A stretch of 64,000 nucleotides of DNA from Selaginella moellendorffii (Eukaryota > Streptophyta > Lycopodiopsida > Selaginellales > Selaginellaceae), in NCBI RefSeq assembly GCF_000143415.4, contig NW_003314290.1, forward strand, positions 1,012,132-1,076,131, read 5' to 3'. Shown here piece by piece: positions 1 through 12,603 of the stretch (position 1 is the first letter of the stretch; every line of letters starts with the position of its first letter). The translations under genes and the position numbers were made by a program. The notes below the pieces were generated by a model. It did no database searches and was not told the origin of the DNA. It worked only from the letters and a program-made list of their open reading frames with translations.

Positions 1-3000
1 CTTGGCTCCATGCTTGGGAGTTTGGCACCGTTCCTTCGTTCAGTGGCCCAAAGCCTTGAACCTTGGGTGGATTTGAGATGGATCATAGGATGGATTTGAG
101 ATGTTCTGTTTGCACAAGTTTTCACTTGGGCTCGTGAGTGAGGCACATTAGCAACTCAAGATTACACTTTGAGTTGGCAAGATTAATGTTAGCATATCAG
201 TGGTACCATAAGTTGTTCCAATGGTTTCATGAGTTGTTCCTTGTACTATGGGAAAAAGTAAACTTTCCTTGGGTTTGCTATAAGTGGCAAATAGGTTGGT
301 CTATAGCTATTTAGCATGGCACTAGTGGATCCTTCCTAGGCATGATTATAAGTGGATCAAACAAGACTGTAGGGATTAGTCTATTGGTTTAAGTAGTCAT
401 TGTTGTGCTCTTTCATAAAATTTTCTTGGATTGGACTGAAGGTAGTGCGAAAGCAAGCTTGAGGTTTAATCAAGATGAGACAAAAAAAAAGGAGTCGTTA
501 GGGACGAAGGATCAAACATGTAAATCATTTATCTCTTTGGAGAGATGATTCACAGCGAGGTATGACTCATTGCTCGTGTTCACATTATGCAATCAAGAGT
601 CCCTACTTTGATGCATGTTGGAAATGATGGTCTTACAATGGTGAGTTGTGGGATGCATAGCGGTGAAGCGCTATACCATTTTGTCTAGACTTGCTATTGG
701 AAAGCTTGGGATACAATGTTCAATTCTTCTCCAGGAAACCTTGCTATTGCTCCTTGAGTAGCTTGGTATTGGATTAGTGTTGAGTTTGGTTGGAAAGAGA
801 GTGGCATGAGCTTGTCTGTGTTGTGAACAAAAATTAGTGGTGTTGGGTGTTATAAATCTTTATTGGTGGAGTGTGGCATTTATGTTATATTTTGTCGAAT
901 CGAGTTGACACTTGATATTCACATAAACCTTTGAAGTAATGACATTGGCATTGCTGTGGTGTTGCTTGATTGATGATCAAGACATTTGGATTTTTATATC
1001 ATATCCATGTGATAATGAGCAATGTGTTTACGAAGTTGCTTGGTCAAAAGATGATCAACCCCAAAGTGGTTGATGGTGAAGGTAGTCTACTTGTATGTAG
1101 TAGCATTGTAGTGGCTTTGACTAGATTCTCGACAGTGGTTCATTATGGTAAGCTTAAGTTGGTACGTTGTTTCTTTGAGGGTTTGCCCATTAAGGTGTTG
1201 GAAAAAGGTTGTAGCATTCATTTGCTATAGCTTATTAGTTGATCTCTTAGCACTTGGAGTAGATTGTTGGATGGAGAAGGTGTGTAGTAAAGCATTGAAA
1301 TTGCTAACACTCATGTTAGTGGAAGTGGCATTGTTGTTCAAGTGATGAGGAATTTTCCTTAGAACTTGATTTTCCATGTCATTTTTCTTGTTAGTGTTTT
1401 GGCTTCATATTGGATCTTGAAGGTGGTTGAAGAAGAGTGTTAGTGCAATATGGATATCCGAAGATGTGGTCTTCGTGATCAAGCATTAAATGTTCACTTT
1501 GCATTTTGTGGATGTCGGTATTGGATGTTGGAAGAATGAGCAAAGATGTTCGAATATTATTGGATCATGAGAATTTGTGTCAAAGCGAAACTATGTGAAA
1601 TTGTTAGTAGGAAGAAGTTGGTTGAGTCTTGAAAGTTTGCATTCCTGAACTGAGAGTCATTCTTTCTCTAGGATGGAAATTTTCCACAAATTTTCTTAGA
1701 ATTTTTCAATGGTTGATTTGTTAATCAACTTACTCGAAAACCATTCCATTTTCTTAAGCTAGTACAAACTAGTGAAGGGGTTAGAGTTGACTTTGGTTAG
1801 CTTAGACCTTAGTAGGTAGCTTGTGTGATGCGATCCAAAAGGGATGCTAACTTTTGGGGCTAAGGCAATTGAGTTGGATAAAGTCTGGAGTTGGTATAGA
1901 AAAATGGCTATTGCGCTTTTCTAAGAAGGGTGACCCTTGTGCCTTTCTTATGTAGTGTTATGCTAGGTGGCTGGATGCACCTTGCATTTCAATAAACTCT
2001 ATAAGAGTCATGAGCTTTCACTGATCTTGACTTGGTTAAGGTGGCCTTGCACCTTGATTAAGGATGGTGATGTCCAACTTAGTTGTTTGAGGTTGAGATG
2101 TTGATACCCATACCATAGCTTTGTCTATGAGGAGGTTGTGTACTAATATAAGTCCATTTCATGGTCTTCACTTTAGTTTCGACTGAGTATTGATCATGCA
2201 TAGTTAGCCTCTTTAAGGCATGCTCAAAGCTGTTGGCTAGACATGTCAGTGAACTTATTGCGGTTGAGTTGGATTTGAGTAGTCATTTAGTTTGTGCTTA
2301 TCCATGAACCTTTATCTCATGTTTGGGGTATTACATTCATGTTGGACAAGTATACGACTTGATGGCATGAGTTTAGTGTTTGGGTCTTATAAAAGCAAGT
2401 TGAAGGGTGATTGTTAGTTGCTTTGCGACTAGTGATTGCTTGTAGACTTCGTCAAGGACTGTTGACAGTTGCTTTGCTCGATGAAGATTTATCAGTGATG
2501 GGTTTGCTTTATTGGATGGTGTTGCAGAGGATCGTGTCGTTAGATTTATATAGGTTTTCCATGTTGGCATATTGACTCTACCTCTATCGATATCATTTGG
2601 TTGCGCTTAGTCCATAGTGTTGGATTTCATGAAGTCTTGGATGTGGTGAGTCACTCCTCGATAATGTGTTATCTGTAACTGAGTTTTGTTGAAGGATTGG
2701 TCTTGGATACTAGGTACTTCGGGTACTTTGGTTAGCTTGGTTGCAAGAGAGTTTTGAGTGGTGATTCACTTTTGCTTTCTTCTAGTTTTGTTATGGTGTT
2801 GATGGCATTAAAGTGATGCTTTGTCGTTAACATTATTTGATGTTGAGATTCAAGTGAGATGAAATATTTCTCCTTAGGATTGATGTTGAGTTTCATTAGT
2901 CTCGATAAAGATAGTGTTGATGATTTAGCTATGGCTTTATGTTATTGGCATTTGTGCATTTGCTAGTTAACAACTGTATTGACGTTCAAATGAACTAAGT

Positions 3001-4888
3001 GGCAAGCGAAGTTAGTTATATTCTAGATGAGATTATTTAGTAGGGGTTGAGCTTTGAGCTTTTCCTTGAAAAGTGATTTAGTCATGGACTATGCTAGCCT
3101 TACGAGAAGAAGAGTTAGTGATTGATATTGAGGTGATTGAATCTTTGTTAGATTTCAATTGGGATATATCAATCATTGATGACTCTTCTTATGCTTATTA
3201 TGAAGTGAGTTACATTTTGCTATAAAAGATGGATTCATGGAGGATTGTTTGGTAATCACTTGTTGAGCATAAGTTCATTGTGTTTGGCTTTTGGATTGAT
3301 GCAAATATGCTCTTCATTAGCTTTGGCATTATGAAGTTTAGCTTATGGATATATTGAGGAGAATATTGTGGGTTGTACCATGATTTCTTTTTTCACATTG
3401 AAGTTGGTTCATGCGAGACTCATGATCATTATTAAGCAAGACTTGGCTATAGGCTTCTTCGAGCTTTTGGTTTTTTGAGTTTGTTATGCTCATTGTTCCA
3501 TTTGTTAGAAGTTGTTGAGGAAGGTATTTTGGCTCATTAGCTTCGATGTTGAAGTTGGCTTTTGCATCTAATAATCATTGGTGATGATTGACTATTATCT
3601 AGGGTAGTTGATTATCTTTATCAAAGGTTTTGCTTAATTATTGTTGGTATAAAATGATTTGCTGTTTTTCGAGATTGTAGATTCTTTCTTCGACAATGAT
3701 TATGCATCTCTTCAATGGTGGGATGATTAATGATTTTTCATGATGGTTAGTCGTTTGCGTTGATGGCTTATGGCTTTTCACAATACTACATGTTCTTTGT
3801 GATTTACTTTGGATTGGTCTTTTGGGTTTAAGACATCAGTAGGATGTTGCTGACACTTGCTTAGACAACTTGAGTTCCTTGGTGTTGTTAGTTGGGATCT
3901 ATTTGGATTGGCTAGTGTGATAGCTAGCATGAACGAACGTTTGTTGGTCTTGCTACATTCATTCTATTTTGTTGATTATTGCTCAAGTTAGTTTCGATAG
4001 ACTAAAATGTTATTTCTTTCGGGTGATACATTCGTGAATATCTTGCTTGCCAGTCAATGATACTTTGTGTTCTTTAAGTTATCTTTCGTAAGTTATTTGG
4101 CATTTTGTCGGCAATATTTGATAAGTTAAGCTTTATCATTGAGTTTACTTGATGATATACTTGCTATTGAATTTTGTTGGATGGTGCATCTTGTGTTTAC
4201 CAATTATGATGATCTTGGTGGTTTCTATACTATAATACTAGTTTATCGGATGATAACTTACTTGGAATACTTTTGTGTTCTCAACTAAGATTTATTCACT
4301 GATAATTAAGTCTCTAAAATATCATTGTCTATGACTTTGATATTGTCCATTTATTGATCTTTGCATTTGGGCCAGTATAGGCAAACTGGTTTCGACACTT
4401 CATGTGCATGGTGAAATCTTTAGTCGTGGGGTAGCTACTGTCAACTGGTCAAATCACTTGCCTCTCTGTCGATGTTCCTTATTTTGTTAAAAGAGCATGA
4501 CCATGTAAACAACTCTAAATGCCTATTTACAATAGTTTATCTAAACCTTACCAACGGGTTTGTTTTCTTTGCTTAGAGGGTTGGGGCCTCTGGCTTCTCT
4601 CTTTATGTCCCTGCGGGCAAGGGCATATCACACTTTTGTAAGCTACGTGATGCCCGGAGCAGCAAGGGTGGTTAACTCTGTTGGTTATTTCCTTGTCAGC
4701 AACGGCCGGAAGGTGTCTGAGTGGGTAGTGCATCCGCATTAGACATAAAGATTGCTTTATAACTCATTTAAGTTGGTGCATTTCTCACATACTGTGAATA
4801 CCGTGAACTTTTTCTAGAGTTGTTGGTGGTATTCTAGACTCGAGTATGCATTGACGAGGACGTCAATCTTCCCTAGGGGGGAGAGTGT
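1..4888 (+). mobile_element. Family 1 noncoding LTR retroelement, internal region (copy 1)
   Basis: The first 65 or so bases match the 3' part of the family 1 LTR seen near 7780, 8240 and 23370. The rest is a long stop-rich stretch that recurs, diverged, at 5356-7389, 8416-10223, 51422-52517 and 23565-28979. I find no gag, protease, reverse transcriptase or integrase motif in it on either strand. The region ends in a purine tract (CCTAGGGGGGAGAGTG) directly before an LTR start, as expected of a polypurine tract. Only scattered short open frames occur and none looks like a protein. It is best read as the internal domain of a large non-autonomous retroelement (LARD-like). Confidence 0.7.
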
Positions 4889-5355
4889 TGCGAATGTGAC
4901 TTCAGGTATCGAAAGTTACCTGTCGACTAGTCCTTTCAGATATTCTTTCCTTACTGCCACGATGGTAGGAGGTCGGTATTGCTAGGCCCGTTATTAGTTT
5001 CCACTTGGGCTAGTTGAGAAACTAGTCAATGACCGTGTACTTAAATCGGATAAATATAAGGTAGGAACCCTATGTGTTTCTTGCTGATTATACTCGGCCT
5101 GGTTTGAGAAACTCCTGTCTTTAGCCTGCACTCGCTAGTATCAAGAACCCTCGCGATATTGAGATTGGTCCCTCAATATTCACTAGATGATAGCTTACCG
5201 TGTTTGCCAAACACCCTCGCTATTATGCCCTTTGTGTTAGTCTCATTTTGGTCCCAAAATGCTATTTATGAAAAATGTCCAGATTTGCTGATTTGGCATA
5301 TCTATAGAATGTAGAGATCAGCCTGAACATAATGGTGTTTATCCCATGTCCAAAT
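4889..5355 (+). repeat. Family 1 LTR, 5' part (truncated)
   Basis: The LTR starts TGCGAATGTGAC right after the purine tract and follows the copies at 19593, 28980 and 56478. It breaks off near 5355, after the shared phrase CCCATGTCCAAATT, and jumps into internal sequence matching the stretch near 1415. The breakpoint suggests unequal recombination between family 1 copies. Confidence 0.7.
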
Positions 5356-7388
5356 TGGATTTTGAAAGTGGTTGAAGAAAAGTGTTAATGCAATGTGGAT
5401 ATCTGAAGATATAGTCTTCATGATCAAGCCTTGGATGTTCACTTTGCATTTTGCGGATGTCAGTGTTGGATGTTGGATATATGGGCAAAGATGTTCGATG
5501 CTTAAGCATATTGTTGGATCATGAAAATTTGTGTTAAAGTGAACCTATGTGAAGTAGTAGGTAAGAGGAAGTTAGTTGAGTCTTGAAAGTTTGCTTTCCT
5601 AAACTAAGAGTCATTCTTTCTCTAGGATGGAAAATTTTTCCACAAATTTTCTTAGACTTTTCGAATGGCTAATCTGTTGATTACTTTGCCTGAAAACCAT
5701 TCTGTTTCCATAAGCCAATACAAACTAGTGAAGGGGTTTGAGTTGACTTTGGTCAGCCTAAACCTTAGTAGGTAGTTTGTATGATGCGACCCGAAAGGAA
5801 TGCTGACTTTTGGGGCTAAGGCAATTGAGTTGGATAAAGTCTGAAGTTAGTATAAGAAAGTGACTATTACACTTTTCTAAGAAAAATAACCCTTGTGTCT
5901 TTCTTATGTAGCGTTATGCTTGGTGGCAAGTTGCACATTGCATTTCGTTAAACTCTATGAGAGTAGTGAGCTCTCACTGATTTTGACTTAGTCTTGGTAG
6001 CCTTGTGCCTTGGTTGAGGATGGTGATGTCCAACTTAGTTGTTTAAGGTTAAGATATTGGTACCTGTATTATAGCTTTGTCTATAAGGAGGTTATGTACC
6101 AATATAAGTCCATCTCATAGTCTTCATTTTAGTTTCGACTAAGTGTTGATCATGCATAGGTAGCCTTTTCAAGGCATGCTCAGGGTTGTTGGCTAAATGC
6201 ATTAGTGAGCTTATTGCGGTTGAGTTGGATTGATCATTTAGTTTATGCTTATCCATGAACTTTTATCTCATGTCTGGGATATTATATTCATGTTGGACAA
6301 GTATATAACTCAATGGCATGAGTTTAGTGTTTGGGTCTTATGAAGGCAAGTTGAAGAGTGATTATTAGTTGTTTTGCGAACTAATGATTACTTGTAGACT
6401 TCGTCAAGGACTGTTAACACTTGCTTCACTCGATGAAGATTTATCAGTGATGGGTTAACTTTACCGGATGATGCTGCAAAGGATTGTGTTGTTAAACTTA
6501 CATGGGGTTTTCTATGTTGGCATATCGACTCTACTCTGTCAATATCATTTGGATATGTTTAGTTTGTAGTGTTGGATTTCTTGGAGTCTTGGATGTGGTG
6601 ATTCACTTCTTGAGGAAGTGTTATCTATAACTGAGTTTTGCTGAAGGATTGGTCTTGGATACTGAGTAAAGTATCTTCGACCTTGGTTAGCTTAATTGCT
6701 AGAGAGTTTTGAGTGGTGATTCACTTGTGCTTTCTTCTAGCTTTGTTATGGTGTTGATGGCATTGCAGTGATGCCTTGTCATTGATATTATTGATGTTAA
6801 GATTTGAGTGAAATGAGATGTTTGTCCGAAAGATTAATGTTGAGTTTCATTAGTTTCGATGATGATAGTGTTGATGATTTGGCTATGGCTTTGTGTTATT
6901 GGCATTCATGCATTTGTTAGTTAGCAATTATGTTAGTGTTCAAAGAAGCTAAGTGGCAAGTTTGAGTTAGTTGCGTTCTAGACGAGATTATTTAGTAGAG
7001 GTTGAGTTTTGGCTCTTCCTTGAAAAATGATTCAATCATGGACTATACTAGCTTTACAAGATGAAGAGTTAGTGATTGATATTGAAATATTTAAATCCTT
7101 GTTGGATTTGAGTTGGAATATATCAATCATTGATGATTCTTTTTGTGCTTGTTATGAAGTGAGTTACGTCTTGCTATAAATGGATTCGTGGAGGATCATT
7201 TAGTGATCACTTGTTGAGCATAGCTCCACTATGATTGGCTTTTGGATTAATGTAGATATGCTCTTCATTAGCTTTGCATTATGAAATTTAGCTTATGGAT
7301 ATATTGAAGAGGATATTATGGATTGCACAATGATTTCTTTTTTAGCATTGAAATTAGTTTATGCGAGAGTCATGATCATTGGTAAGCA
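5356..7388 (+). mobile_element. Family 1 internal region, second partial copy
   Basis: This is a diverged repeat of roughly 1420-3440 from the first copy, in the same order and orientation, with no coding potential that I can see. It stops at about 7388 where it joins the middle of a family 1 LTR. Together with the preceding fragment it forms a tandem, recombined arrangement of family 1 pieces. Confidence 0.65.
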
Positions 7389-7975
7389 AAGCATGTGTTC
7401 CTCAAGGGGGGGGGGGGGGGGGTTATGGGGGTTCTAAATGTATAGTAGGGATAGTGGGTAGGTCGTGTATGGCCGACCAACCTAAAGCATAATCTAGCTT
7501 CTGCTTGTGTGCCTGTCTTTGTTTTGCGTCCGGCTTAGGTCTAAGCCCAAGTTCTATACCATGCTAGTTGGTAGAGTACCCATATCCTCGGATTAGGCCA
7601 CCGGTATGCTGAAATAGCACCAAACTCCGTTTGGCTCTGTTTTGTGTGCTAGTCCTGACATTGGGATGTTGGATGCTCTAGGATTGTTCCAAGTCACTCC
7701 ATGCTCCTATCCCTTCACTCCTTAGGCTGGATGCTCAAGAGTTGCTCCGTGGTTCAGTTTCTTTGTTCCTTGACTCCATGCTTGGGAGTTCGGCTCCATT
7801 CCTTCATTTAGTGGCCCAAGGCTCTGAAACTCGGGTTTGACACCATTATCCTTTGGACACATGGCATGTGACACATGGCATTTGACATGTGGCACATGGA
7901 GGGTTTAGGTTCTACTTCATGGTTATCCTATGGTAAATCACTATAGGATAAAGGGTAAAAACTACGTGCATTACA
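7389..7975 (+). repeat. Family 1 LTR, 3' part, with long G run
   Basis: This matches the 3' two thirds of the family 1 LTR: a G run (about 7406-7422), ATGGGGGTT, and the segment ending in GTGCATTACA. Homologous copies end at 8415, 23564 and 57324. The G run varies in length between copies. The 5' part of the LTR is missing here. Confidence 0.7.
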
Positions 7976-8415
7976 CTGTCCTTGTTCTGTGTCCAACTTG
8001 AGTCTAAGCCCAAGTTCCATACCATATTAGTTGGTGGAGTACCCATATCCTCATATTAAGCCACAAGTATACTAAAATAGTGCCAGATTTTGTTTGGTTT
8101 TGTTTTGCATGTTGGTTCTAGCATTGGGATGTTTGATGCTTTATGACTGTTCCAAGTCACTCTATGCTTTTGTCCCTTTGCTTCTTGGGCTCTATGCTCA
8201 AGAGGTGCACCATGCTTTAGTTCTGTCGCTCCTTGACTCCATGCTTGGGAGTTTGGCTTCGTTCTTTTGTTCAGTGGCCCAAGGCCCTGAAACTTGGGTT
8301 CCACACCACTGTCCTTTGGACACGTGGCATATGTCATATGGCATATGGTTCCGTTTCGTGGTGTTATCCTATGGTAAATCACCATAGGATAAAAGGTAAA
8401 AACTATGTGCGCTAC
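7976..8415 (+). repeat. Family 1 LTR, tandem partial duplicate
   Basis: This is a second, 5'-truncated copy of the LTR directly following the first and ending GCGCTACA. It is the LTR adjacent to a primer-binding site, so it acts as the 5' LTR of the outer family 1 element. The long open frames on both strands here are by-products of the repeat and do not resemble proteins. Confidence 0.65.
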
Positions 8416-8429
8416 ATTTGGTATTAGAG
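8416..8429 (+). promoter_or_regulatory. Primer-binding site of the outer family 1 element
   Basis: TTTGGTATTAGAGC follows the LTR end. It differs by one base from TGGTATCAGAGC, the usual primer-binding site complementary to the 3' end of initiator tRNA-Met. The same site follows the LTR at 23565 without that mismatch. Confidence 0.75.
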
Positions 8430-10223
8430 CATGAGTTTCAAAGAGTACTATTCAATGAGATTGGGCAATTAGTCCTTTTGCATGTGCAAAGATGAAAACG
8501 ATGATCCAAGTGGGTACACATTTGGGTGCAAATGCTTTGCATTCGTTCCTTGGGTTGACAAAACTTCAAGAGCATTGAATTCACAAGGTAAGTGCTCTCT
8601 ATCAACATCTTACATCCAACATATGAGCCCAAGCGAAAGTTCATATAATCTAGTACAAAAGGTAATTAAATTTCATGGCAAAGGGAAATCTTCTCGAGAT
8701 TTCACGAGCTTTGTTCTTACGATTTTTGGTTTACTGCTGCCAGGTTTTGAGAAGCCATCGGCGATCCAGCAGCGAGGAATCGTCCCGTTTTGCCGGGGCC
8801 TCGACGTGATCCAGCAAGCCCAGTCGGGGACCGGCAAGACCGCTTACATGAGTTTGTGCTTGAGCTCATGAGTGAGGCGCATTAGTAAATTAAGGTTACA
8901 CTTTGAGTTGGTAGGATCAATGTTAGCCTATCGGTGGTTTCATGAGTTGTTCCTTGTATTGTGGATAAAAGTAAACTTTCCTTAGGTTTGCTAAGGGTGG
9001 CAAATAGGCTGGTTCGTAGTTGTTTAGCATGGCACTAGTAGATCCTTCTTAGGCATGATTATAAATGGATCAATCAAAACTGTAGGGATTAATCTATTGA
9101 TTCAAGTAGTCATTGCCATGCTCTTTCATAAACTTTTCTTGGATTTGACTGAAGGCAGTGCAAAAGCAAGCTTGAGGTTTTGTCAAAGTTAAGACCAAAA
9201 AGAGAGCTATTAAGGACAAGGGATCAAACACATAAATTATGTTCTCTTCTTGGAGAGATGATTCGCAACGAGGTGTGACTCATTGTCGTGTTCACATTAT
9301 GCAATCAAGAGACTCTATCTTGATGCATGTTAGTTATGATAATCTTACAAGTGGTGAGTCATGGGATGGATAGTAATGAAATACTATACCATTTTGTCTA
9401 GGCTTGCTATTGAAGACTTGGGTTACAATATTCAATTCTTTTCTAGGGAACCTTGCTATTGCTCCTTGAGTAGCTTAGTGTTGGATTAATTTTGAGTTTG
9501 GTTAGAAAGAGAATGACATGAGCTTGTTCGTGTTGTGAATAAAAGTTAGTGATGTTAGGTGATATAAATTTCTATCGGTGGAGTGTGGCATTTATGTTGC
9601 ATTTTGTCAAATCGAGTTGGCACTTGATATTCACATGAACATTTGTAGTAGTGATATGGATGTTGCTTGTGCTGTTGCTCAATTGATGATCAAGTCATAA
9701 TGATACTTATATCATATCCATGTGATAATGAGTAATGTATTTACAAAGTTGTTTAGTTATTCGATGATTAACCCCAAAGTGGTTGATAGAGAAGCTAGTC
9801 TACTTGCACGTAGTAGCATTGTAGTAGCTTTGACTTAGTTCTCAATAGTGATTTATGATATGTTAAGCATATGTTGGTACCTTGTCTCCTTGAGTTTGCC
9901 CATTGAGGTGTTGAGCATTTATTTGTTATAGCTTTTCGGTTTATTTGTTAGCATTTGGAGTAAATTATTAGATGGTGAAAGTGTGAAGTTGAAGCATTAG
10001 CAATGCTAACACTTGTGTTAGTGGAAGTGGCATTGTTATTTCGAGTGATGAGGAATTCTCCTTAGACCTTGATTTTCTATATCATTTATCTTGTTAGTGT
10101 TTTAGCTTTACATTGGATCTTGAAAGTGATTGAAAAAGAGTGTTAGTGCAATGTGGATATCTGAAAATATATTCTTCACGATCAAGCCTTGGATGTTCAT
10201 TTTGCATTTTGTAAATATTGGTG
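8430..10223 (+). mobile_element. Outer family 1 element, internal region (5' part)
   Basis: Noncoding family 1 internal sequence, homologous to the start of the first copy and to 23565 onward. It is cut at 10223 by the family 2 chromovirus and resumes at 51422. The five bases TGGTG occur on both sides of that insertion. It contains a captured host gene fragment at about 8555-8846. Confidence 0.7.
8555..8846 (+). pseudogene. Captured eIF4A fragment (intron end plus partial exon)
   Basis: Translation of 8744-8844 gives [17 protein letters not shown] followed by [16 protein letters not shown]. This is the Q motif and Walker A (motif I, AQSGTGKT) of the DEAD-box RNA helicase eIF4A, the cap-complex helicase of translation initiation. 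The exon is preceded by a typical 3' splice site (TGCTGCCAG), so the piece was copied from genomic DNA rather than from spliced mRNA. The related family 1 copy at 23565 lacks this segment, and its sequence rejoins at AGTTTGTGCTTG. The fragment has no helicase core beyond motif I and cannot work as a helicase. The bases upstream of the splice site (8555-8743) also look captured but I do not recognise them. Confidence 0.85.
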
Positions 10224-10302
10224 TGTAAGGAACCAACTCCCCGGGGTGTTGAAGGCTAAAGGATCCCCGAAAGCACAACCAAAATGATAAAGAGTTCATC
10301 GG

Positions 10303-10620
10303 ATGAAACCAAGTCTGAGATCAAGTCCAAGACCGACTTTAAGACCGAGTTTGAGACCGAGTCCAAGATCGAGTCTAAGACCGACTCCGAGACCGAGTTC
10401 GAGACTGAGTCTGAGACCGAGTTCGAGACCGAGTCCGAGATCCGAGATTGGGTCTAACACTAAGTCCGAAATCGAGTCCAAGACAGAGTCTAAGGTCAGG
10501 TTCGAGATCGAGTTTGAGATCAAGTCTAAGATCGAGTTCAAGACTGAGTCTAAGACCAAGTCCGAGACTGAGTTCGAGACTGAGTCTGAGATTGAGTCTA
10601 AGACCAAGTCCGAATACTAA
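10303..10620 (+). repeat. GAGNCC hexanucleotide-type array inside LTR
   Basis: A degenerate run of six-base units (GAGTCC, GAGACC, GAGATC, AAGTCC and similar) covers about 300 bases. Because the period is a multiple of three and stops are rare in the units, it stays open in several frames on both strands. The resulting Ser/Arg/Pro or Glu/Ser/Lys-rich frames are artefacts and I do not call them genes. Confidence 0.85.
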
Positions 10621-10758
10621 TATAGGTCATGGGGTGAAAGCCCAAAGCATGTGTCTCCCAGGGGGGGTATGGACTCGGGTGGTGTTGGAAGGGCCACCCA
10701 AGGAAGTGCTCAAGAGTACCTCCCACTCTCGGAAGGGAAACCAACTGTAGTGCTTCTG

Positions 10759-10920
10759 TGTAGCGCATGTGATCATGGGATGAGATTTGGATATACTGTC
10801 ACCGTGGATCCTTGGAACCTTAGGGGATAAATGAGGATAAAATAGCCACTAAGGGCTCTCTCATCAAGCAATTGCCCCTTTTCCAGTTAGCTTAAGGGGA
10901 GAGAGATAAGGTGTGCTACA
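10759..10920 (+). repeat. Solo LTR of the TRIM family
   Basis: This 162-base sequence begins TGTAGCGCATGTG and ends GGTGTGCTACA. It matches the LTRs of the complete TRIM at 43860-44641. The five bases TTCTG flank it on both sides (10754-10758 and 10921-10925), a target duplication. The uninterrupted LTR copy near 45590 confirms the empty site. Confidence 0.9.
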
Positions 10921-11238
10921 TTCTGGCTCATATGGAGTGATGCCCCACTTGAGTACCTTGTGGTTCATTGGTCCTTGCACTTCCTAGGGGCTTGGGCCTT
11001 CCCTTCAAAATGGAAGTGGGGGAGTAGGGTACCTATATTAGGCCGAGTTGGGAATCCGTGGATGGATGGCTAACACTCCGTTGTTCGTGTAGTGAGTAGC
11101 TGAAACTAAATAGGACTAAGTATGAGTTGGTACAATAAGCAGGAACCTGGGTGAGGGAACTTAGTTAAGTTCAAGGCAGTGTTGGTCGGATAGACGAGGT
11201 AAGCTAGCAAATTAGAAAGGAAAAATTTGGGGCTTACA

Positions 11239-12232
11239 ATTTGGTATTAGAGCCTTTTCCTTAGTTCTAGCGAAGGATAGAAGCAGATCACTGGGAGATG
11301 GCAAAGGCAGGGCATAAATGAACCAAGGCAGAGACGGAACCTCCTCTAGAGCTGGAGCCTCTAGTCGAACAAAAGGCTATATATGAGGAATTTTTGCATG
11401 AGGAGGACGCTAGTGAGGAAACTTCTAAACAGGAGTCCGGTGGTGAGGTTCGGCCGTGCAAGGCTCAATTGGACGTTCCAGAAGGACAATTTGCATAGAT
11501 CAATGCTCTGCTGGAGAGTCTCGTATGCAAGCTAAAGCATGACGAGAAGCGGAAGAAAAAGCGAAAGACTGCAGATGCTGGCAGCGTAGAAGGCATGGAC
11601 CATTCAGCGGGCATTGAGGCGAAAATGAACAAGGTCAAACAAACCGAAGTGGAATCAATCCCTCAAGCAGTTCCCAAATACAAACCAAAGCCCCCACCAA
11701 TCTTCAAAGGAGTGAATGACTATAAGGTGGTGGAGGATTGGTTTTATGATATAGAAGATTACTTCTGAGTGCTACGGTTACTGAGCTTGGAGAAAGTCCC
11801 ATGTGCAAAACCATACTTAGCAAATAATGCTAAGTCCTGGTAGAGAACCATAGGGGCCAATGAAGGACCAGTGGCCACTTGGAAAATGATGAAGGTGAGG
11901 ATCTGTGCAACCTATGTTCCTCTGAATGTTAATCTGCACCTAAAGGATGAGTTGAGTAGGCTGAAGCAGACCAGAACCATTTAGGAGTATGTAAATACAT
12001 TTATGGTAAAGAGGATACTTGTTACAGATATGGGTGATATAGATGTGTTCCATGCCTTCATATCAAGCTTACAAACCTAGGCTTGTAGCAAGGTGATGCG
12101 TTGAAACCCAGCCAACTACGAGGAAGCATTGGATGCAGCTATCAAGGTGCATTTCAATGATAACTTGCGAAAGGGGAACACAATGGGGTCAGAATCCATG
12201 TTTAGCAAAGGGGCCAAAGCAAGGGGGACATA
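11239..12232 (+). pseudogene. Family 2 gag, degenerate
   Basis: A decayed reading frame begins near 11299 (MAKAGHK) after the primer-binding site. Its middle resembles the retrotransposon gag domain, with phrases such as PPPIFKGVNDYKVVEDWFYDIEDYF and an RLKQTRTIxEYVNTF-like stretch. Several in-frame stops (for example TAG in the EYV region and TGA after EDYF) break it. It is cut at 12232 by the family 3 insertion and continues at 17771. Gag would form the capsid particle. Confidence 0.7.
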
Positions 12233-12592
12233 TGTCAAAACCCTAACAAGATCAGGACTGGAAAATGCAGAAGGCAAAGAGAAAAGCTAGTGGAGACGAA
12301 GAAGAGGCCTTAGACTAGCGTTAATTCAGATTATGGAGAAATGGAACAAGGCTAACCTATATATACTATAGGTTGATGAAGCTCCACCACTCTTGAATCG
12401 AGGACAGCCTAAATATAGCTGAGGTTGAGGAGGCACCACGTCATCATCAAGAATGTGGTTCGAGAATCAGGAATCATACGGGAAATCAGAGAGTCAAGAA
12501 TAGGGAAGTGTCTCGAGAGTCAGCAATGTGGTCTGTGGGTTAGGAATCCAGTGAGAGTCAAGAATGTGGCAAGAATTGGGGAATTCCTGACA
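12233..12592 (-). repeat. Family 3 3' LTR (element orientation)
   Basis: Begins TGTCAAAACCCTAAC and ends AATTCCTGACA on the plus strand. It is closely similar over its whole length to 17412-17770. Confidence 0.9.
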
Positions 12593-12603
12593 ACACCCCC
12601 TCC

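Larger units (their letters stand above)
10224..11238 (+). repeat. Family 2 5' LTR
   Basis: Starts TGTAAGGAACCAACTCC and ends GGGGCTTACA, followed by ATTTGGTATTAGAGCC, a primer-binding site. It holds a GAGNCC array (about 10303-10620) and a solo TRIM LTR (10759-10920). Compared with the copies at 44919 and 50253 it has at least two internal deletions. Confidence 0.8.

Noticed and set aside
4548-4742. Overlapping 60-63 codon frames on both strands near 4.6 kb
   Set aside because: Conserved only as family 1 DNA (compare 28690-28830), with stops in the related copy.
7860-8350. CACATGGCATGTGACAC-type repeats resembling the transposon palindrome
   Set aside because: They lack the central GGCC/GNGGC core and belong to the family 1 LTR; I do not count them as motif copies.
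10296-10750. About 100-codon frames rich in Ser/Pro/Arg or Leu/Gly
   Set aside because: Products of the six-base array in the LTR; no domain and multiple overlapping frames.
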